Assembly (NCBI RefSeq): GCF_012641745.1
Contig: NZ_WEHZ01000042.1
Span: forward strand, 1 to 37,577
Direction: 5' to 3'
DNA from: Pseudoalteromonas peptidolytica
Lineage (GTDB): Bacteria > Pseudomonadota > Gammaproteobacteria > Enterobacterales > Alteromonadaceae
Length of the DNA stretch: 37,577 bases
The notes below the pieces were generated by a model, which was not told the DNA's origin, did no database searches, and saw only the letters and a list, made by a program, of their open reading frames with translations. The position numbers and the translations under genes are program-made. Shown here one piece after another: positions 32,984-37,577 of this stretch. Every line of letters begins with the position of its first letter. The stretch's first letter is position 1.

Positions 32984-33055
32984 GCGATTACTATTCGTTT
33001 TGACTGGCGTGGCGAACGCTTTCTGTTTGTGTATCAAGTAACAAAAGGGAATATA

Positions 33056-34753
33056 ATGAACATCAGTAACTCATCAACAGTAAAGGCGGCTGCACTAGTA
33101 TTGTCTGCACTCGCGTCATATTCTGTAACAGCGAAAGCTGAACCTTGGTACAAACAATCAATGTATAAAGGTCAATATACAGAGCTAAATACCTGTACCC
33201 AAACATACCCTAGCTATTGGCAAGACCCTAACCCCAAATTCACAAAAATGTGGGAAGGCCAAACTATTTCTAATGTACCAACAACGCTATGGGATGAAGG
33301 AATATTCGCACTCTCAGATAAATACCCACGAGAGCTTGTTATTGAACCGAAGAAAAATCAGCCTTGGTATGATGCCAAGTTTGATGCACTATTCGATGAA
33401 AGTACCCCACAACGAGAAAAAAGCAAGCTTGCCAAAGAATACATAAAGCTTGTTTATGCCTATGGCCTTGAAGGAAATATTGCGGGCAAAGGAAGAGTTG
33501 CTTCAAGGGACTTTGATACTTGTGAAAATAAATATAGACCTTGGTTCCACATTCCATTTCAAACTTACGATCCACTTTCAGGGCGGGAGTACATTAGGGG
33601 CTTAACACGTGAAGCTCCAGTCACTTTTTCGGTGCAAGATAGCTCGGGTACAGATGCCTCGACCATGTGGGCTGTCGGCTTTTATAATGCTACAGCAGCA
33701 TACACTTTAGGGGAAGTGTGGCAAGAAGATGGCACAGCTAAATTACCAAAAAAAGGCGTACGATTCCACGAAGGTGCCGTCATTATTAAGCCATTATTTA
33801 ATACTTCAACTATCGCTCAAATACCTGTGTTAGCAGGATTACCAAGCTGGAATGCCAATATCTCAGATCCCGCTTACTGTGAATGTAAAGTAGCACCAGG
33901 AAGCAAAGATAAAGATGGTAACGAGCGCAAGGAATGTAACTTTATTGAAGAAAGTAAGCAATGTAAGCGTAACAGTCAGGCTTGGGATGACGTAAAACTG
34001 CTTCAATTTGATGTCGCCGTCAGAGACGACAGAGCAAAAGATACAGGCTGGGTATACGGCACCTTTGTGGCGGACGGGCAACGCAAAGCAAAAGTCAAAA
34101 ACCCATGGGAGAAGATGACATGGCTAGGGCTAATGTGGGGTAACGATACGCCTGCAAAAGGCCACTTAGCGTTTAATACACCAGTGAATCCAAGAGAGAA
34201 AGGCTTTTCAGAAGCAGTGATAAACTGGTCTTTAGTTGATGAACTTAACAAGTATAGTGGCAGTGCTATGACACGCCAAGTTGGACACCTTGGTTGTAAC
34301 AATCGCTTGAATGGTCCTGCCGATAACACCAACAGCTCTTGTATGTCTTGCCATGGCACCGCTTCTTTACCTGATAGTGAGCGTAATACACCACTGATGA
34401 TCTCACAGTTTGGAGAGCAAACGCCTGAATGTGCGGTACCGCTTATAAACAGCGACACATTGGGTAAAGATAGAGGTGGCGACACAGGTGAAATCCATGA
34501 TGGTATTAACTTCGCACAAATCGATAGCCTGTACTTCGCCAATACGGGTGCTGGTGAATCCTTTAATATTCGTGTCGATGGTAAAAGCCTAGCTCAGCCT
34601 CATTATGACTTTGCGCCGGACAAGAAAGAATGGATCTCTTTGGATTACTCAATGCAGCTTTCTATTTCATTGCAGCAATGGCTAGAGTGGGTTGAAAATC
34701 AGCAGCTAGATCCTAACGATCATGTTTTAAAAGATTTCAGAGGCCGTAATTAA
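33056..34753 (+). CDS. Secreted single-heme-motif protein, unknown function
   Basis: A 565-aa exported protein. ATG 33056 gives a signal peptide (VKAAALVLSALASYSVTAKA) and has AAAAGGGA upstream. An in-frame upstream start at 33029 would bury the signal. The mature part begins EPWYKQSMYKGQY and is rich in Trp and Tyr. A single c-type heme motif CMSCH (C429-H433) lies in the C-terminal third. A Cys cluster precedes it (CEC near 285, then three more Cys within about 30 residues), which may hold disulfides or a second cofactor. It is far larger than a normal monoheme cytochrome, so it may be a heme enzyme. I cannot name a family. Prolyl oligopeptidase follows but is separately preceded by a hairpin. 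Confidence 0.8.
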   Translation: MNISNSSTVKAAALVLSALASYSVTAKAEPWYKQSMYKGQYTELNTCTQTYPSYWQDPNPKFTKMWEGQTISNVPTTLWDEGIFALSDKYPRELVIEPKKNQPWYDAKFDALFDESTPQREKSKLAKEYIKLVYAYGLEGNIAGKGRVASRDFDTCENKYRPWFHIPFQTYDPLSGREYIRGLTREAPVTFSVQDSSGTDASTMWAVGFYNATAAYTLGEVWQEDGTAKLPKKGVRFHEGAVIIKPLFNTSTIAQIPVLAGLPSWNANISDPAYCECKVAPGSKDKDGNERKECNFIEESKQCKRNSQAWDDVKLLQFDVAVRDDRAKDTGWVYGTFVADGQRKAKVKNPWEKMTWLGLMWGNDTPAKGHLAFNTPVNPREKGFSEAVINWSLVDELNKYSGSAMTRQVGHLGCNNRLNGPADNTNSSCMSCHGTASLPDSERNTPLMISQFGEQTPECAVPLINSDTLGKDRGGDTGEIHDGINFAQIDSLYFANTGAGESFNIRVDGKSLAQPHYDFAPDKKEWISLDYSMQLSISLQQWLEWVENQQLDPNDHVLKDFRGRN

Positions 34754-34782
34754 TCTGACATTTTAGATAAAACACCCATTTT

Positions 34783-34826
34783 AAGGTAAACGAATGCCAC
34801 GCTACCGTGTAGCTTTCGTTTACCTT
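34783..34826 (+). terminator. Strong hairpin after the heme-protein gene
   Basis: AAGGTAAACGAA (34783-34794) pairs perfectly over 12 bases with TTCGTTTACCTT (34815-34826). The loop itself contains GCTAC/GTAGC. The T run is short. It is a probable terminator 30 bases after the stop. Confidence 0.7.
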
Positions 34827-35009
34827 TCATTCAAAAAATCACACTTTCCAATCTTTCGAGCTATCAAATACTGCTGATAAAGCTAATCGCTTTATGCGCC
34901 CTACGCGGACAAAATGTAAATCGATGTAACTTTTTTGATAATATTACATTCCTATTTTTGCCATCAAATGATAAAAAGGACGAAATTAAGTGAATGTAGG
35001 AACATCATT

Positions 35010-37085
35010 TTGAAGAAACACATCGCTGCAGCTACTGCACTTTGCGCATTATCAGCAATCTCGGGTAAAACAATGGCAACACAGTCAGATCCTTACCTTT
35101 GGCTTGAAGAGGTCGAAGGTGAAAAACCACTTGAGTGGGTCAGCAAACAAAATGAGGTATCTCTAAAGTATCTCCAAAGTAGTCCTGCGTATCAGAACAT
35201 TTATCAAAATACATTAGATATTTTAAATGATCAGTCTCGCATCCCATACGCTACTGAACGAGCGGGTTATTACTACAATTTCTGGAAAGATGCAGATCAT
35301 GTCAGAGGGATTTATCGAAGAACAACCTCAGAGGAATACAAAAAAGATAATCCAAAATGGGAGACAATCCTAGATCTTGATGCACTTGCTAAAGCCGAAG
35401 GCGAGAATTGGGTATACAGTGGGATCACGTGCCACTACCCCAAATACGAACGCTGTCTAGTGCGTTTGTCGCGCGGCGGTGCAGATGCAAAGGTTGTAAG
35501 AGAGTTTGATATTCCAACTAAGTCTTTTGTTAAAGACGGCTTCTATTTGCCCGAAGCAAAAAGCACTATTTCTTTTTATGACGACAACTCGGTCTTTGTA
35601 GGAACCGACTTTGGCGAAGGCTCAATGACTGACTCTGGCTATCCAAGAATCGTCAAAATTTGGCAACGAGGAACGCCACTAAAGGACGCTAAGACAATTT
35701 TGGAAGCAAAACCAAGCTCAATTAACGTAGGTGGCCTTACAATTTATGACAATGACACGTCATATCACATGCTGTATGAAGCGACGAGCTTTTATACAAG
35801 AAATATCTTTCAGATTAGTAATGGAAACAAACTAAAGCTTCCCATTCCCGAAGATTCAGACTTCTTAGGTTTAAATAACGGTAAATTCTTCGTGAAATTG
35901 AAGTCGTCATGGAAAGGATTTGAACAAGCAGAGGTGATCTACGCCAACATTGATGACATCAAAAAAGAAGACATCAAATTTTCCAGCCTGGTTAAACCAA
36001 CAGCAACACGCTCGATTGAATCGCTTGATTTCACTAAGTCCGCCATTCTTGTGACGGTCTTGGATGATGTGAAAAATAAAGTGTTCCGCTACATTCCTAA
36101 AGCCAATGGCCAGTGGCAAGTTGATCAAGTTAATTTCCCTGAAACAGGTTCACTTTCTGTCTTCGATACCGATCCAGACAGAGATGATTTTTTTGTGGAC
36201 TATTCTGATTTTCTCTCACCAGCTAGTTTGTATCTCGTGAATGGCCAGTCACTAGAAATCACCAAACTCAAAGGTAACCCCTCACACTTTGATTCAAGTA
36301 AGTTTGTTACTCAACAAAAGTTTGCAACGTCAAAAGATGGTACAAAAATACCTTATTTTATTGTCCACAAAAAATCACTAAAGCTTGATGGTAAAAACCC
36401 AACACTATTATATGGTTATGGTGGGTTCGAAGTATCAATACAACCTTTCTATTCCGCCAGTATCGGCAAAAACTGGCTAGAGCAAGGGGGTGTATTTGTG
36501 CTTGCTAACATCCGAGGCGGTGGAGAGTATGGCCCTCGTTGGCATCAAGCTGCGTTAAAAGAAAACCGTCATAAATCCTATGAAGACTTTGAAGCCGTTG
36601 CCGAGCAGCTCATCGCTGACAAGGTTACTCAACCGCAACACCTTGGTATTCAGGGTGGAAGCAATGGTGGACTATTAATGGGTGCTGCATTTACACGTCG
36701 ACCAGATTTATACAATGCTGTGATATGCCAGGTCCCTCTTCTCGACATGAAGCGCTTTAACAAACTTTTAGCTGGCGCAAGCTGGATGGGTGAGTACGGC
36801 GATCCGGATCAACCTGAGCAGTGGGAATACATTAAAACTTACTCTCCTTATCACAATCTCAGTAAAGATAAGCAATACCCTAAAGTATTCTTCACTACCT
36901 CAACCAGAGATGACCGTGTACACCCGGGTCACGCTAGAAAAATGGTTGCCAAGATGAAAGACATGGGATTCGACGTACTTTACTTTGAAAATATAGAAGG
37001 AGGCCATGCTGGTGCTGCTAATAATGAACAACGCGCCATGGTTAAGAGTCTTGAATATGTGTATTTAATGGATAGATTAAAATAA
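35010..37085 (+). CDS. Prolyl oligopeptidase (S9A), exported
   Basis: A 691-aa serine peptidase of family S9A. TTG 35010 is chosen because it is preceded by AGGA at nine bases and gives a clean signal peptide (MKKHIAAATALCALSAISG...TMA). ATG 34968 and 34935 would place extra polar residues before it. A beta-propeller domain (about 60-415) is followed by an alpha/beta-hydrolase domain with LLYGYGGFEVS, NIRGGGEYG, the nucleophile S551 in GGSNGGL, the Asp of RDDRVHP (about 635) and His 666 in EGGHAGA. The enzyme cleaves short peptides after proline. The export signal suggests nutrient scavenging in the periplasm. Confidence 0.92.
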   Translation: MKKHIAAATALCALSAISGKTMATQSDPYLWLEEVEGEKPLEWVSKQNEVSLKYLQSSPAYQNIYQNTLDILNDQSRIPYATERAGYYYNFWKDADHVRGIYRRTTSEEYKKDNPKWETILDLDALAKAEGENWVYSGITCHYPKYERCLVRLSRGGADAKVVREFDIPTKSFVKDGFYLPEAKSTISFYDDNSVFVGTDFGEGSMTDSGYPRIVKIWQRGTPLKDAKTILEAKPSSINVGGLTIYDNDTSYHMLYEATSFYTRNIFQISNGNKLKLPIPEDSDFLGLNNGKFFVKLKSSWKGFEQAEVIYANIDDIKKEDIKFSSLVKPTATRSIESLDFTKSAILVTVLDDVKNKVFRYIPKANGQWQVDQVNFPETGSLSVFDTDPDRDDFFVDYSDFLSPASLYLVNGQSLEITKLKGNPSHFDSSKFVTQQKFATSKDGTKIPYFIVHKKSLKLDGKNPTLLYGYGGFEVSIQPFYSASIGKNWLEQGGVFVLANIRGGGEYGPRWHQAALKENRHKSYEDFEAVAEQLIADKVTQPQHLGIQGGSNGGLLMGAAFTRRPDLYNAVICQVPLLDMKRFNKLLAGASWMGEYGDPDQPEQWEYIKTYSPYHNLSKDKQYPKVFFTTSTRDDRVHPGHARKMVAKMKDMGFDVLYFENIEGGHAGAANNEQRAMVKSLEYVYLMDRLK

Positions 37086-37110
37086 TCCAGTTAAATATTT
37101 TTATATATAA

Positions 37111-37140
37111 AAAGTGATAGGACTATAGCCCTAGCACTTT
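37111..37140 (+). terminator. Terminator-like hairpin after the prolyl oligopeptidase gene
   Basis: AAAGTGATAGGACT (37111-37124) pairs with AGCCCTAGCACTTT (37127-37140) with two mismatches, flanked by AAAA on both sides. Downstream T residues are few, so confidence is moderate. Confidence 0.6.
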
Positions 37141-37249
37141 AAAAAACAACACCTTGCTTTACACTATGAGTAAAAAGATCGAAAGCCTAAGCTATTAGGG
37201 TGTTTATTTCTCATCAAAAATATAAATTTAAAATGAGCAAGAGCCAGAT

Positions 37250-37452
37250 TTAATACACCCTTAGTATATTAAATAATGGAAATAAAGTTTCATCAGTATC
37301 ATGACACTTATTGGTATTCTCTTCGCCATTATCTGATGTATAAACCACTGCTTTCCCAAGCTTCATTGCTGAATACAAGATACCTAGGTTTTTATAGTAA
37401 TCAGGATGTGTTGGCTTTAGCTCGATAGTTTCATGTTGCTCTGGTGTTATCC
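37250..37452 (-). pseudogene. 3' fragment of a small gene cut by an insertion sequence
   Basis: A reverse-strand frame reads, from the presumed IS boundary, ITPEQHETIELKPTHPDYYK, then LGILYSAMKLGKAVVYTSDN and a charged end to LFNILRVY. The open frame extends a few codons rightwards through the IS end to GTG 37468 with no ribosome site and a stop just before. This suggests that the natural 5' end lies beyond the element. Function not recognised. Confidence 0.4.
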
Positions 37453-37577
37453 CAGGGCGGGATCGCACTTTTAGCTAATTTATGATCAAATAGCGCCAAT
37501 CCCATTGCTAGGCGCAACCAATGAACCTGATTGAACACCTTACAGTTGTAGAAGAAACTCGCTCTGATATTAACAAA
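37453..37577 (+). mobile_element. Left end of an insertion sequence, probably ISAs1-like (runs off the window)
   Basis: The putative terminal sequence starts CAGGGCGGGATCGCAC at about 37453, about 68 bases before a transposase-like start codon. This layout is typical of the ISAs1/H-repeat group. The right end lies outside, so neither inverted repeat nor target duplication can be checked. Confidence 0.5.
37521..37577 (+). CDS. N-terminus of an ISAs1-family-like transposase (partial)
   Basis: Only 19 codons are visible: MNLIEHLTVVEETRSDINK. The pattern (short N-terminus, a phrase of the type I-x-D-x-R, then a basic stretch) is that of ISAs1/H-repeat-associated transposases. In those the first helix is followed by a D-V-x-x-L-V segment. 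The call rests on this short stretch plus the adjacent IS-like end. Confidence 0.5.
   Translation, partial: MNLIEHLTVVEETRSDINK

Noticed and set aside
34003..34542. Reverse-strand 179-aa open frame inside the heme-protein gene
   Set aside because: It is antisense to a well-supported secreted protein, with no ribosome site and biased composition. It is a shadow.

Overview
The window looks like chromosomal DNA of a marine gammaproteobacterium, most likely Pseudoalteromonas or a close relative in the Alteromonadales. This rests on the gene types (RhlE and DbpA helicases, BaeSR-like and QseBC/CopRS-like two-component systems, AcuI/YhdH, a TonB-dependent receptor, prolyl oligopeptidase), the moderate to low G+C, and a family of short dispersed repeats. 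It is inference from sequence reading, not from a database search.

Layout. 1-1.3 kb: a c-di-GMP phosphodiesterase (EAL) gene split by one in-frame amber codon. 1.4-3.2 kb: an ABC1/UbiB-type kinase gene followed by a decayed second copy of its 3' part. 3.2-10.3 kb: an envelope redox cluster. A secreted catalase-like peroxidase and a cytochrome b561 run leftward. A response regulator and histidine kinase run rightward from the same intergenic region, followed by a DUF1800 lipoprotein and a Tat-exported DUF1501 protein. A 14-base dyad occurs in both promoter regions of this cluster and suggests common control. 10.4-14.2 kb: rhlE- and dbpA-type RNA helicases flank a frameshifted gene for a secreted fascin-like protein. 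14.3-18 kb: an SDR-like protein, a 56-aa protein, DUF3297, and acuI with a NemR/AcuR-like TetR regulator, each of the last two preceded by a matching operator. 18.4-19.5 kb: an orphan TRAP-type binding protein. 19.9-23.6 kb: a di-heme cytochrome c peroxidase in line with a BaeSR-like pair. 23.9-28 kb: a NAPE-PLD-like metallo-hydrolase lipoprotein, small proteins and an unrecognised 461-aa membrane protein. 28.1-32.6 kb: a TonB-dependent receptor, a lipoprotein and a nucleoside hydrolase. 33-37.1 kb: an unrecognised secreted single-heme protein and a periplasmic prolyl oligopeptidase. The right edge enters an insertion sequence (probably ISAs1-like) that appears to cut a small leftward gene.

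The most distinctive non-coding feature is a family of about 165-213 bp repeats with imperfect inverted ends (ATACCAATTTG type) and an A/T-rich internal hairpin. Three full copies, one short copy lacking a central module, one diverged copy and one solo end are present. Two further sites carry only a related central core, which suggests modular, MITE-like behaviour. One copy supplies the stop codon of the DUF3297 gene. Another ends 30 bases before the SDR start codon.

I saw no CRISPR array, tRNA, rRNA, prophage or recognisable defence locus. The best candidates for new biology are the repeat family, the redox regulon with its shared dyad and start-codon hairpin, the interleaved inverted repeats before the 461-aa membrane protein, and the uncharacterised secreted heme protein.
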